A stretch of 64,000 bases of DNA, from assembly GCA_020723325.1 (NCBI GenBank), contig DYJD01000001.1:358407-422406 (forward strand), given 5' to 3'. This document shows, one piece after another, positions 1 through 8,450 of this stretch. A model generated the notes under the pieces. The model made no database searches, had not been told where the DNA came from, and saw only the letters and a program-made list of their open reading frames with translations. The DNA is from Desulfosudis oleivorans. Its GTDB lineage: Bacteria; Desulfobacterota; Desulfobacteria; Desulfobacterales; SURF-7. A program made the translations under genes and the position numbers. Numbering within the stretch: position 1 is the first letter of the stretch; every line of letters begins with the position of its first letter.

Positions 1-119
1 GCATCCTGTTCTTCCGCTTGTCGGCCGGGTCCGGATTGTTCGGCCAAGACCGGAGCAATCAGCGGTTGCTCTTTGGTTGATTTGGCCCTGATCGTAAAAT
101 CCAATGCTTGTGTCGGCAT
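1..119 (-). CDS. N-terminus of an unknown protein, runs off the left edge
   Basis: An open frame on the minus strand starts at the ATG at 117-119 and stays open to the window edge, giving 39 codons that begin MPTQALDFTIRAKS. A weak GGGTG precedes the start. It lies 33 bp downstream of the methyltransferase gene on the same strand, so it could be the next gene of the RNase J-ftsK operon. No family is recognisable in this short stretch. A LolA-like protein often follows ftsK, but the visible start shows no signal peptide, which argues against that. Confidence 0.5.
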   Translation of the reverse strand, partial: MPTQALDFTIRAKSTKEQPLIAPVLAEQSGPGRQAEEQD

Positions 120-152
120 ATCACCCTATTTGACCGAACCGGGACAAGCGCT

Positions 153-803
153 TCAGGCTTGGGGACCGGCGCTGATTTGTCCACAATTCAGGCGCTGCAA
201 AACCCCCAGGGTTTTCACACGGGGTAATTCCTGAAAAAGCCCGGAGGCCAGGGCCAGTTGATAGACCTGAAAGGGCGCTTGCCCGCCTTGGGCAGGATTT
301 TCAAAAATATCATGAATTAATAGATAGCCGCCCGGTACAATGTGCTGGGCCCAGCAGCTATAGTCAGTGAAAGCGGTTTCATAGGAATGGCCGCCGTCGA
401 TGAACACCAGGCCTAGGGGCGTGGCCCATGCGCGGGCCGCGATTTGGGACCGGGCGACAATAGGAACCACGGTGTTTTCCAGGCCCCAGGCAGAGATGGT
501 CCGGCGGAAATGGTTCAAGGTGTCCACCTGAAACAGATCATAGTTGAAAAGACTCGGATCAAAATATTCTTCACCGGGTTGTTGCTCTTCCGATCCGCAA
601 TGATGATCAATGGAAAATAAAATTCCTTGGTTTTCCAGGCAGGCGGATCCAAGATAAACAGCGGATTTGCCGCAATAGCTGCCGATCTCCAGGCAAGGCC
701 CCAGGCGGCTGGCCTTTTTTGCTATCTCATAGAGCTGCATCCCCTCAACAGGGTCTAGAAATCCCTTCACCTGGCTGAGCAGCGCGGCTTCACATTTCAT
801 CAT
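153..803 (-). CDS. class I SAM-dependent methyltransferase (Methyltransf_24-like)
   Basis: This 216-aa protein has the Rossmann-type SAM-binding motif I near residues 35-45 (CLEIGSYCGKSAVYLG). A DGGHSYE motif around residues 136-142 and LLIHDIF near 160 are typical of the Methyltransf_24/macrocin O-methyltransferase group, in which the aspartates bind a metal and the substrate hydroxyl. The substrate is not predictable. The start overlaps the 3' end of ftsK by 14 nt, so the two are probably translationally coupled. Two ATGs lie in tandem; GTGAGG upstream fits the second slightly better. The link to ftsK seems positional rather than functional. Confidence 0.8.
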   Translation of the reverse strand: MMKCEAALLSQVKGFLDPVEGMQLYEIAKKASRLGPCLEIGSYCGKSAVYLGSACLENQGILFSIDHHCGSEEQQPGEEYFDPSLFNYDLFQVDTLNHFRRTISAWGLENTVVPIVARSQIAARAWATPLGLVFIDGGHSYETAFTDYSCWAQHIVPGGYLLIHDIFENPAQGGQAPFQVYQLALASGLFQELPRVKTLGVLQRLNCGQISAGPQA

Positions 804-2940
804 AATTCCTCACCAGCACTTCCCTTGGTTTGGCACCGTCGGATGGTCCCACGATGCCTTCAATCTCCATCATCTCAATGATACGCGCAGCCCGGTTGTA
901 ACCGATGCGCAAATGGCGCTGAACCATGGAAATGGAGGCCTGTCTGGTTTTGGTGACCAGGGCCACGGCTTCATCATAGCGCTCATCATGTTCTTCGCTT
1001 TCAAGGCCTTCCTCGACTTTTGCCGGGGCCTCGGTGACCGTCGCGTCATATTCCGGCGGTTTTTGGTTTTTCAGAAAATCGATCACCCGGGCGATTTCAT
1101 CTTCAGAAATATAGGCCCCGTGGATACGCTGCAATTTGGCCGTACCCGGCGGCAGATAGAGCATATCCCCGCTTCCAAGGAGATTTTCAGCGCCGTTGGA
1201 GTCAAGAATGGTGCGGGAATCGGTTTTTGAGGAAACCTGAAAAGAAAGCCGGGTGGGAAAATTGGCTTTGATCACGCCGGTCAAGACATCCACTGAAGGC
1301 CGCTGGGTGGCCAACACCAAATGGATGCCGGCGGCCCGCGCCATTTGGGCCAACCGGGTCAAGCCCACTTCCACATCCCGGGAAGAGACCATCATGAGGT
1401 CGGCCAATTCGTCGATGATGATGACAATATAGGGCAGATGCTCGCCGGCCGCATCTTTGTTATCGGCTTGCTCTTTGTTGAATTTTTTATTGTACTGGGA
1501 AATATTCCGGGTCTGTTTTTCGGAAAGCAGCTGATAGCGGCGTTCCATCTCCCGCACGGCCCAAAAAAGGGCATTGGTGGCCAGCTTCATGTCGGTCACC
1601 ACCGGCGTGATCAAGTGGGGAATGCCGTCATATACGGAAAGCTCGATCCTTTTGGGATCCACCATGATCAATCTCACATCCTCGGGTGTGGCTTTATATA
1701 ATAAGCTGGTGATCATGGCATTCAAGCCCACGCTTTTCCCCGCGCCCGTGGCACCGGCAATGAGCAGGTGCGGCATCTTGTCCAATTCCGCCACCACCGG
1801 CTGGCCCACGATATCTTTGCCGAGACACAAGGTCAGCTTGGATTTGGATTTGTTGAAATCCTCGGAGGCGACGATTTCTTTAAAACTTACGGTTTCCCGG
1901 GTGGCATTGGGAATCTCGATTCCGATGGCGTCTTTGCCGGGTATGGGCGCCACGATGCGGATGCTGATGGCGCGCAGGGCCAGGGCCAAATCATCTGTGA
2001 GATTTACGACCTTATTGATTTTAATACCCGGTGCCGGCTTGTATTCAAAGGTGGTGATGACCGGCCCGGGATAGACCGCCACCACCTTGCCGTGCACACC
2101 GAAATCCTCCAGTTTTTTCTCCACCAGCAAGGACTGTTTGCGCAGGTTTTCATCATCAATGGTGTCCGGCCGGGCGGGCGGATCATTCAGGAATTTGATG
2201 GGCGGCAGGCTGAAGTCCCTGCTTGCGCGCATGAATGCAAATTCCTCTTGTTGGAGTTTGGGAATCTCTTTTACCGGTTTGGGCGGCGGCGGCTGTGGTT
2301 GAATCTTGATTTCGGGGATTTCTTTTGTTTCCCGCATGGACTGGGTTTTGATACGATTTTTTCTTTTTTCCTTGCGGGCCTTTATAATTTGTGCCAGGGC
2401 GATCAAACGCTCCACCAGTCTGTGCAGGATCCGATAGCAAACCACGGCAAAGCGGGTGGGTGAAAAACCAAAGGATAAATGCAGGCCGATGATGATCCAG
2501 GCTGTCAGAATCAGAAAGGCGCCGGTGGCTTTGGTGTAAGCCCTGAGAAAATCCCGCAAGGCAAAGCCGATGCCGCCGCCGGCGCTGTACACGTCACCGA
2601 ATAAGGCGTAATAATTCTGCCCCAAGGCAGCCAAGGCTCCGGTGCTGATTACAAGCAGCAGGCTTCCTGAAAGAAAGGGCAGGGTCGTGCGGTTGCTGGG
2701 CTGTTTGAATAAGGATAAGATGGACAAGGTCAACAGCACCGGCAGCCAAAACGCACCCAATCCGAACAGGCCGATCAACAAGCCGGAAAAATGGGCACCC
2801 AGTAGTCCGAACCCGTTTTGGATTGATCCCACCGCCTTGGCATGGTGCAAGGAGGGATCATCCGGACTATAGGTCAGAAGGCACACCAACGTAAATAAAA
2901 GAAGAAAGAATAATAATATGCCGCGGAGTTCTTTGCGCAT
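790..2940 (-). CDS. ftsK: DNA translocase FtsK
   Basis: This is the 716-aa septal DNA pump that segregates chromosome termini and activates XerCD at dif. The first ~170 residues hold about four membrane spans. A basic, proline-rich linker follows (about 185-235). The motor has Walker A GATGAGKS at about 396-403 and a Walker B-type IIIIDELADLMM. The C-terminal gamma winged helix (about 650-710, with SISMVQRHLRIGYNRAARI) would read KOPS sites. The linker is short compared with E. coli FtsK, as in SpoIIIE-sized proteins. The gene sits 32 bp downstream of RNase J with no clear ribosome-binding site of its own, and it overlaps the next gene. Confidence 0.97.
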   Translation of the reverse strand: MRKELRGILLFFLLLFTLVCLLTYSPDDPSLHHAKAVGSIQNGFGLLGAHFSGLLIGLFGLGAFWLPVLLTLSILSLFKQPSNRTTLPFLSGSLLLVISTGALAALGQNYYALFGDVYSAGGGIGFALRDFLRAYTKATGAFLILTAWIIIGLHLSFGFSPTRFAVVCYRILHRLVERLIALAQIIKARKEKRKNRIKTQSMRETKEIPEIKIQPQPPPPKPVKEIPKLQQEEFAFMRASRDFSLPPIKFLNDPPARPDTIDDENLRKQSLLVEKKLEDFGVHGKVVAVYPGPVITTFEYKPAPGIKINKVVNLTDDLALALRAISIRIVAPIPGKDAIGIEIPNATRETVSFKEIVASEDFNKSKSKLTLCLGKDIVGQPVVAELDKMPHLLIAGATGAGKSVGLNAMITSLLYKATPEDVRLIMVDPKRIELSVYDGIPHLITPVVTDMKLATNALFWAVREMERRYQLLSEKQTRNISQYNKKFNKEQADNKDAAGEHLPYIVIIIDELADLMMVSSRDVEVGLTRLAQMARAAGIHLVLATQRPSVDVLTGVIKANFPTRLSFQVSSKTDSRTILDSNGAENLLGSGDMLYLPPGTAKLQRIHGAYISEDEIARVIDFLKNQKPPEYDATVTEAPAKVEEGLESEEHDERYDEAVALVTKTRQASISMVQRHLRIGYNRAARIIEMMEIEGIVGPSDGAKPREVLVRNYDEM

Positions 2941-2972
2941 TTTTTTTGTTGCCGTTTTACCGCAGCCGCCGA

Positions 2973-4622
2973 TCAGAGTTCCAAAATAATTGGAATGATA
3001 ACCGGCCGTCTGCGGATGGTAAAGTAAAAATATTGCCGCAAGGCGGTCTGCAATTTTGTACGAATCACTTCCGCCCGGTTGGGCACTTCTGCTCCCACGT
3101 CCTCAACGATCTCCAAAATCACACATTGGGCATCCTCCAGGAGATGACCGGTCTCGGTCCAAAAAACAAAGCCCCGGGACATGATTTCCGGCCCATAGCT
3201 CACGGTTCCGGTTTCTTCATCAAATACCAGGGTGACGATGACAAGGCCGTCTTCGGACAGGCTGCGCCTTTCCTTCAACACGCTGCGACCCACGTCACCG
3301 ATGCCTTTACCGTCCACCAGCACCCGCCCGGTCATGACACTGTCGCCGATGCGCCCGCCGTTTTTCGTGAATTCAATGGTCTGGCCGTTTTCAGCCAACA
3401 GGATTCGCTCTTTGGGAATTCCGGATTGTTCAGCCAGGCGGGCATGGAGCAACAAATGGCGGTACTCGCCGTGTATGGGGATAAAGTAGTTCGGCTTTGT
3501 CAAACCGATCATGAGTTTTAATTCTTCCTGAAAAGCATGTCCGGATACATGGATATCGGAAATTTTTTCATACATGACATCAGCGCCGCGCCGATACAAA
3601 TTGTTGATGATGTTTGTAATCGCCTTTTCATTGCCGGGTATGAATTTGGAGGACAAAATCACGGTATCCCCCGGTTTGATTTGAATGTGCCGATGGGTGT
3701 CCGTGGACATGCGGGCAAGGGCCGACATGGGTTCCCCCTGGCTGCCGGTGGTGATGATGACGATTTCCTTATCCGGGAACCGGCCGACCTGATCAATGGT
3801 GATTTCCATTTGTTCCGGCACATGCAGATAGCCGAGTTGCTTGGCGATATCAACGGTTAGTTCGATGCTGCGACCGCTGAATACGACCTTGCTGCCCCTG
3901 CGGGCGGCAATGTTGACCATTTCCTGGATGCGGGCAACATTGGAGGCAAAAAGCGCCACGATGATTCGGCCCTGGCTGCGGTTGGCGATTCGTTCCAAGG
4001 TTTCTCCGATGGTTTGATCGGAAATGGTATAGCCTTCTTTTTCCACATTGGTTGAATCCGACAGCAGGGCCAGCACGCCCTCTTCTCCATATCGGGCGAA
4101 TTTATTCACATCCGTGCGGCGACCGTCGGCGGCATGGAGATTGATCTTAAAATCACCGGTATGAATAATCAGTCCCACCGGTGTTTTCACGGCTATGCCC
4201 ACACCATCCACCAGGCTGTGGCTGACATTGATAAAGGACAGTTCAAAGGGTCCTATTTTCAAAATTTCATTGGACGATATCTCATGCAATCTGGCTGCGG
4301 CCAACAATCCGTGCTCTTCCAGTTTATGGCGGACGATCCCCAATGTAAAGGGGGTCCCGAATACAGGGACATTAACTTCCCGCAACAAGTACGGCAGGGC
4401 ACCGATATGGTCCTCATGGGCATGGGTGAGGACGACTCCGGACAGGCGCAGGCGGTTTTCCTTGATGTAGCTCATGTCCGGGATCACGATATCGATCCCC
4501 AGCATGTAATCTTCCGGAAACATCAGACCAGCATCGATGACAAAGAGGGTATCATCGTATTCAAATACCATCATATTGAGGCCGATTTCTCCCAGGCCGC
4601 CGATGGGGATAATTTTCAGCAT
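2973..4622 (-). CDS. rnj: ribonuclease J
   Basis: RNase J is a metallo-beta-lactamase/beta-CASP nuclease with 5'-3' exo- and endonuclease activity in mRNA decay and rRNA maturation. The Zn motif HAHEDH is near residue 70, and LIHTGDFK, LLSDSTN and IHVSGHA follow in the expected order, with the beta-CASP domain between. The length of about 549 aa is normal. A TTG codon lies four codons upstream, but the ATG at 4622 is preceded by GGAAG at good spacing, so I prefer it. The gene follows a small unknown gene by about 44 bp and precedes ftsK, suggesting one operon. Confidence 0.95.
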   Translation of the reverse strand: MLKIIPIGGLGEIGLNMMVFEYDDTLFVIDAGLMFPEDYMLGIDIVIPDMSYIKENRLRLSGVVLTHAHEDHIGALPYLLREVNVPVFGTPFTLGIVRHKLEEHGLLAAARLHEISSNEILKIGPFELSFINVSHSLVDGVGIAVKTPVGLIIHTGDFKINLHAADGRRTDVNKFARYGEEGVLALLSDSTNVEKEGYTISDQTIGETLERIANRSQGRIIVALFASNVARIQEMVNIAARRGSKVVFSGRSIELTVDIAKQLGYLHVPEQMEITIDQVGRFPDKEIVIITTGSQGEPMSALARMSTDTHRHIQIKPGDTVILSSKFIPGNEKAITNIINNLYRRGADVMYEKISDIHVSGHAFQEELKLMIGLTKPNYFIPIHGEYRHLLLHARLAEQSGIPKERILLAENGQTIEFTKNGGRIGDSVMTGRVLVDGKGIGDVGRSVLKERRSLSEDGLVIVTLVFDEETGTVSYGPEIMSRGFVFWTETGHLLEDAQCVILEIVEDVGAEVPNRAEVIRTKLQTALRQYFYFTIRRRPVIIPIILEL

Positions 4623-4666
4623 TTTTTCTTCCAAGGCTGGTAAAACCGTGACCGACGGCTTACTGT

Positions 4667-4999
4667 TCAGGTCTGCACACCAAGGTCGGCAAACATGGCA
4701 TCGACCAACCGGATGAGCCAGTTGCGCTGTTCTTCAGAGGCATATTGAATGCAGTCGCAGCGTATTCTTTGGCGCGTGCGCACCAGCAGTTCACAGGACA
4801 GCGCGCTTTCTTCCAAATCCACTGCGAAAAAAAAAGGCCGGCAATCAACATGCTCGGATTGCAATGGCAACAGGCATTCTTCAGCCACGGGTATCCAATA
4901 AATGCCGCCGATTTCGGCCGGGCCGTACTTTTCATCCAAATGCGCTTTAATCGTACTGTAATCCTGGGGTCTGAGTTCATCGATTCGGTATTGTTTCAT
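4667..4999 (-). CDS. conserved-looking 110-aa protein of unknown function
   Basis: The frame starts at ATG 4999 (MKQYRIDELR) and encodes 110 aa with no signal peptide or membrane span. Composition and length look like a genuine cytosolic protein: EIGGIYWIPV, a hydrophobic core PFFFAVDLEE, and a C-terminal helix with a conserved-looking W. The open frame continues upstream, but that part is low-quality sequence overlapping the divergent gene, so the internal ATG is preferred. It is first in the minus-strand operon with rnj and ftsK. I do not recognise a family. Confidence 0.7.
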   Translation of the reverse strand: MKQYRIDELRPQDYSTIKAHLDEKYGPAEIGGIYWIPVAEECLLPLQSEHVDCRPFFFAVDLEESALSCELLVRTRQRIRCDCIQYASEEQRNWLIRLVDAMFADLGVQT

Positions 5000-5133
5000 G
5001 GGCCTGGAATTAGCATAGTTCCGCAAGGCATTCAAGATGTATGATCCACTAATACCCCCCCTTGTTTTTTCCCCGTATTTTCCCCCCAATATTCCCGTCT
5101 TGTCTTTCATTCCATATTGCGTATGTTGGCCGG

Positions 5134-5739
5134 ATGAAAAGAATGGTGCAGGGATTCGCCGTATTGATTTTTGTTTTGTTGCCGGAATACTGCCGGCCGG
5201 CCATGAATGCGTTGAGCAATACCGGTCTGGGTCAAGTGCAGGCAGATGCCGGAAGCCCGGGCATGTCGCCTGCAATGGAAACCGGACCGGCCGTAGGTGG
5301 GGCGCCGCTTTTGGATAATTCCAGTGCCCAGGCAGAGGCCGCTGGAAATGACATGGAATCAAAAATTAAAGCCTTTCGATCCAGCCCGGAATACAGTCGT
5401 TTTATTCAAGGTTGCCGCCAGTTGGAAAAATTGGCCAAACGCGATGATTATCCCACCTGGGCCAAATCCAAAGGCTTTCAATTGTTCTGCTCAAGACTGG
5501 AAAAAATGTCCCGGCAATGCAATCAGAAACTGGCGGAATTAAAGCAACAGGCAGCAGAGCAGGCGCTTCATCCGTTTATTGCGCTGCAGGAGAAGATACT
5601 TCAGAAAATTGACCGCTTCACTGCCGATTTTAATGAATATTATAATGGCCAGGGCCTGCTGCCGGACATCAAAAAATTAATGGAAGATTTGCGGGCTGAT
5701 TCTGCCGATCATCCAAGGGAAAATACCGCCTGCGATTGA
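5134..5739 (+). CDS. secreted protein of unknown function with coiled-coil segment
   Basis: From ATG 5134 the protein has about 201 aa. It begins MKRMVQGFAVLIFVLL, a plausible Sec signal peptide, then has a Gly/Pro/Ala-rich low-complexity region to about residue 75. A charged helical region follows (YSRFIQGCRQLEKLAK through RADSADHP), with heptad-like KLAELKQQAAEQAL. The open frame extends 24 codons upstream from a TTG, but that segment has no coding character. It is divergent from the 110-aa gene, with about 134 bp shared for promoters. No family recognised; envelope location is inferred from the signal peptide only. Confidence 0.6.
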   Translation: MKRMVQGFAVLIFVLLPEYCRPAMNALSNTGLGQVQADAGSPGMSPAMETGPAVGGAPLLDNSSAQAEAAGNDMESKIKAFRSSPEYSRFIQGCRQLEKLAKRDDYPTWAKSKGFQLFCSRLEKMSRQCNQKLAELKQQAAEQALHPFIALQEKILQKIDRFTADFNEYYNGQGLLPDIKKLMEDLRADSADHPRENTACD

Positions 5740-5944
5740 GGTCCCGCCCTTGTCATTTCTAGGATTGACGCCTGATTCGAATGTTTTTTTTGCATATTCA
5801 GCAATTCTCACCTCTTGATCTTTTTGCCGAATGAAGGCATAATTATCCCCGTTTAACCAATCCGATATCTATTCCGATTTGCGCCGACGGCAATTTGTGT
5901 TGCAAGCGCCCTATAAGGCCATCTGTTTTCAGGAGAATATACTG

Positions 5945-7096
5945 ATGCTTGATATCCGCAACGCCACGATTCTCATTGTCGATGATATGGACCCCATGTG
6001 CAAATCCATTCGTGGGATGTTGAAAATACTGAATTTCGGCAAACATTTCCGGTATGGCAGCAACGGTGCCGAAGCCTGGAAAGTTCTCAATGAAGAGCCT
6101 GTTGATTTTGCCATTATAGACTGGAACATGCCCATCATGACCGGGGTGGAATTGCTGAGTCACATCCGGGAAGACCGAAAACTCAGGGATCTGCCGGTGG
6201 TCATGGTTACGGCTGAAGCTGAACGCAGTATTGTGGCGGAAGTGGCTGAGTCTGAAATCGATGCCTATCTGCTGAAACCTCTTACGGTTCGATCCCTGGA
6301 AGAGCGCATCATGAATGTGGTCAACAAGGTCAACAACCCGACTCCCATGATGATGTATCTAAAAAAAGCGCGTGAGCTTGAGGATGCCGGTGATTTGGTG
6401 GCTGCAATCAATGCGGCCAAGGCAGCCATGAAGGAAGATACATCCTCCTCCCGGCCCATTCGCGAGCTTGGGATTTTATACTATAAAAATACGGATTATG
6501 ACTCTGCGGAGAAATGTTTTGCCAAAGCTGCCAGGATGAATAAACTGGATGTATTTGCTTTTCATTATCTGGGAGAAATTTGTCTGAAACGCAATGACAT
6601 CGAGCGGGCCTCGGAATTCTTCAGCAAGGCCATGCAGATCAGTCCGCGGCATGTGAACAGGGGCGTCAATTTCGGCAAAATATTAATCCAAAAGGGCATG
6701 GTGCGCAAGGCGGTGGCCGTCTTTGACAATGCCATTGAAATATCCAAAGATCCATTGAACCTGCGGGAAGAGATCGCGGAATTCTGTTTTAATCAATGTG
6801 CCTATAATTACTCCATTACTTTAATGGAATTTATTGTCCGACAGATACCGGATCGGAACGACCTATTGTTCAAGCTCGGCCTGGCCCATGAAAGCATCAA
6901 TGAGACCAGCCAGGCTATTCGCTATTTCATGGAAGTTGAAAAAAAGGATCCCAAGAACATCGATGTCAAGATGCATTTGGCCAAGAATTTGATCGCGTCC
7001 GGTCAAGCCATTCGGGCGGACGGCATATTGCGGGCCCTGTTGAAATTGAATCCAGAAAACCAGGATGCCCAGGAACTGCTGAAAAAATGCGTTTGA
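5945..7096 (+). CDS. response regulator with CheY-like receiver and TPR repeats
   Basis: This 383-aa protein has an N-terminal receiver domain (residues 1-125) with acidic pocket DD at 13-14, phospho-acceptor D59 in IIDWNMP, a TAEAE switch region and the conserved Lys in LLKPL. At least four TPR units (about 135-375; ILYYKNTDYDSAEKCFAKAARM is one) replace a DNA-binding domain, so output is probably by protein binding. AGGAG stands upstream of ATG 5945. The histidine kinase gene begins 30 bp downstream, so this is probably its cognate partner. Confidence 0.9.
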   Translation: MLDIRNATILIVDDMDPMCKSIRGMLKILNFGKHFRYGSNGAEAWKVLNEEPVDFAIIDWNMPIMTGVELLSHIREDRKLRDLPVVMVTAEAERSIVAEVAESEIDAYLLKPLTVRSLEERIMNVVNKVNNPTPMMMYLKKARELEDAGDLVAAINAAKAAMKEDTSSSRPIRELGILYYKNTDYDSAEKCFAKAARMNKLDVFAFHYLGEICLKRNDIERASEFFSKAMQISPRHVNRGVNFGKILIQKGMVRKAVAVFDNAIEISKDPLNLREEIAEFCFNQCAYNYSITLMEFIVRQIPDRNDLLFKLGLAHESINETSQAIRYFMEVEKKDPKNIDVKMHLAKNLIASGQAIRADGILRALLKLNPENQDAQELLKKCV

Positions 7097-7126
7097 ACCC
7101 CCTATGTTAACAAAAAGGATGAGCCT

Positions 7127-8365
7127 ATGATCCAGGACCAACTTGCCCTCCAGGCCTTGATGACCATTAGTAGAATCTCCAACAATCCTGAACTCCGTTT
7201 TGATGAAAAATTACACGGCATCATCCAGGCGGTGGTAAAATTCATGCAGGTTGAAAAGGGTTCCATCATGTTGCTGAAAGGGCGGAAGAAACTGGAAGTG
7301 GTGGCGTCCACGAACACGGCCCTGATCGGCATGAAACAGAATGTCGATGCCGAATGCCCCTCTGCCTGGGTGGTAAAAAACAAGCAACCCTTGTGCATGG
7401 ATGAAAACAACAAGGCGGGCCTGGTTTTTGGAAAGCAGGGTCATTACAAGAAGAACGCCTTTTTGCTGGCGCCGATTCTGCACAAGGGCAAGGCCTTGGG
7501 GGTTCTGAGTCTGACGGATAAAATCGGTGAAGACCGGTTTTCCAAGGAAGAGCAGGAAATGCTGCTGGAGATCGTCGGCAACCTCATCAGCTCCATTGAG
7601 AACCAGCGCTTGAATGAGTCCCTGAAAAAAAACCAGCAAATCCTCCAGGAAAAAAACAAGCAACTGAAAAATCTTGAAAAGGTCAGAACCGAATTGTTCA
7701 ACATGCTCATCCATGATCTTAAGGGGCCTATTTCGGAGGTGATGGCCAATCTGGATATTTTATCCTACACCACCGATGCGGAAAACAAGGAATATGTCAT
7801 CGCCGCCCAAACCGGCTGCGATACGTTGTATCGGATGATCGTGGATCTGCTGGATATTGCCCGGCTGGAGGAGGGCTCCCTGAATGTAACCCTTGAAAAA
7901 ATCATGGCGCCGGACTTCATTCAGGAAGCCGTGTCATTGGTACACGGCCAGGCAAACGCCAAGGAGATCAAGCTCGCGCCCCAATATCCCGGGACCAATG
8001 ACAAGGCCATCTTTTTCGGTGATCATACCTTGCTGTTGCGGGTGATGCAGAATCTATTGGTTAATGCCATTCAGCACTCCCCCCGGGGTGAAACCATCAT
8101 GATCGGCTTTACGCTTCATGATGACTGGATGCATCTCTTTGTTCAGGACAATGGCCCCGGCGTTGCTCCAGAATTTCAGGAGGCCATTTTCAACAAATTT
8201 TTTCAAATCAATAAAAAGAAAGACGGGCGGCGCTATTCCACCGGTCTGGGTTTGACCTTTTGCAAAATGGCTGTTAATGCCCATGAAGGCAAGATTTATG
8301 TGAACAGCGACGGAGTCAAAGGCAGCCGCTTTATCGTGGAACTGCCCACCGGAATAACAGATTAA
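7127..8365 (+). CDS. GAF-domain sensor histidine kinase
   Basis: This 412-aa kinase has no membrane span. A GAF domain (about 15-160) is followed by a coiled coil (165-195), a HisKA dimerisation helix with the H-box LIHDLKGP (phospho-acceptor H196), and an HATPase_c domain with N-box NLLVNAIQHSP, G1 DNGPGV and G2 TGLGLTFCK. It would sense a cytoplasmic ligand or redox signal through GAF and phosphorylate the TPR response regulator just upstream. A bidirectional terminator separates it from the convergent acyl-CoA dehydrogenase gene. Confidence 0.93.
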   Translation: MIQDQLALQALMTISRISNNPELRFDEKLHGIIQAVVKFMQVEKGSIMLLKGRKKLEVVASTNTALIGMKQNVDAECPSAWVVKNKQPLCMDENNKAGLVFGKQGHYKKNAFLLAPILHKGKALGVLSLTDKIGEDRFSKEEQEMLLEIVGNLISSIENQRLNESLKKNQQILQEKNKQLKNLEKVRTELFNMLIHDLKGPISEVMANLDILSYTTDAENKEYVIAAQTGCDTLYRMIVDLLDIARLEEGSLNVTLEKIMAPDFIQEAVSLVHGQANAKEIKLAPQYPGTNDKAIFFGDHTLLLRVMQNLLVNAIQHSPRGETIMIGFTLHDDWMHLFVQDNGPGVAPEFQEAIFNKFFQINKKKDGRRYSTGLGLTFCKMAVNAHEGKIYVNSDGVKGSRFIVELPTGITD

Positions 8366-8390
8366 CACCAATCCTTTCCGTTAAAAATAC

Positions 8391-8423
8391 AAAAAGCCGG
8401 CAGCATTACGCCGCCGGCTTTTT
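8391..8423. terminator. bidirectional Rho-independent terminator
   Basis: AAAAAGCCGGC at 8391-8401 and GCCGGCTTTTT at 8413-8423 form an 11-bp inverted repeat with an 11-nt loop. T-runs follow the stem on both strands, between two convergent genes. Confidence 0.9.
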
Positions 8424-8450
8424 GAATTTTTATAATGACCGCATTTGCTT

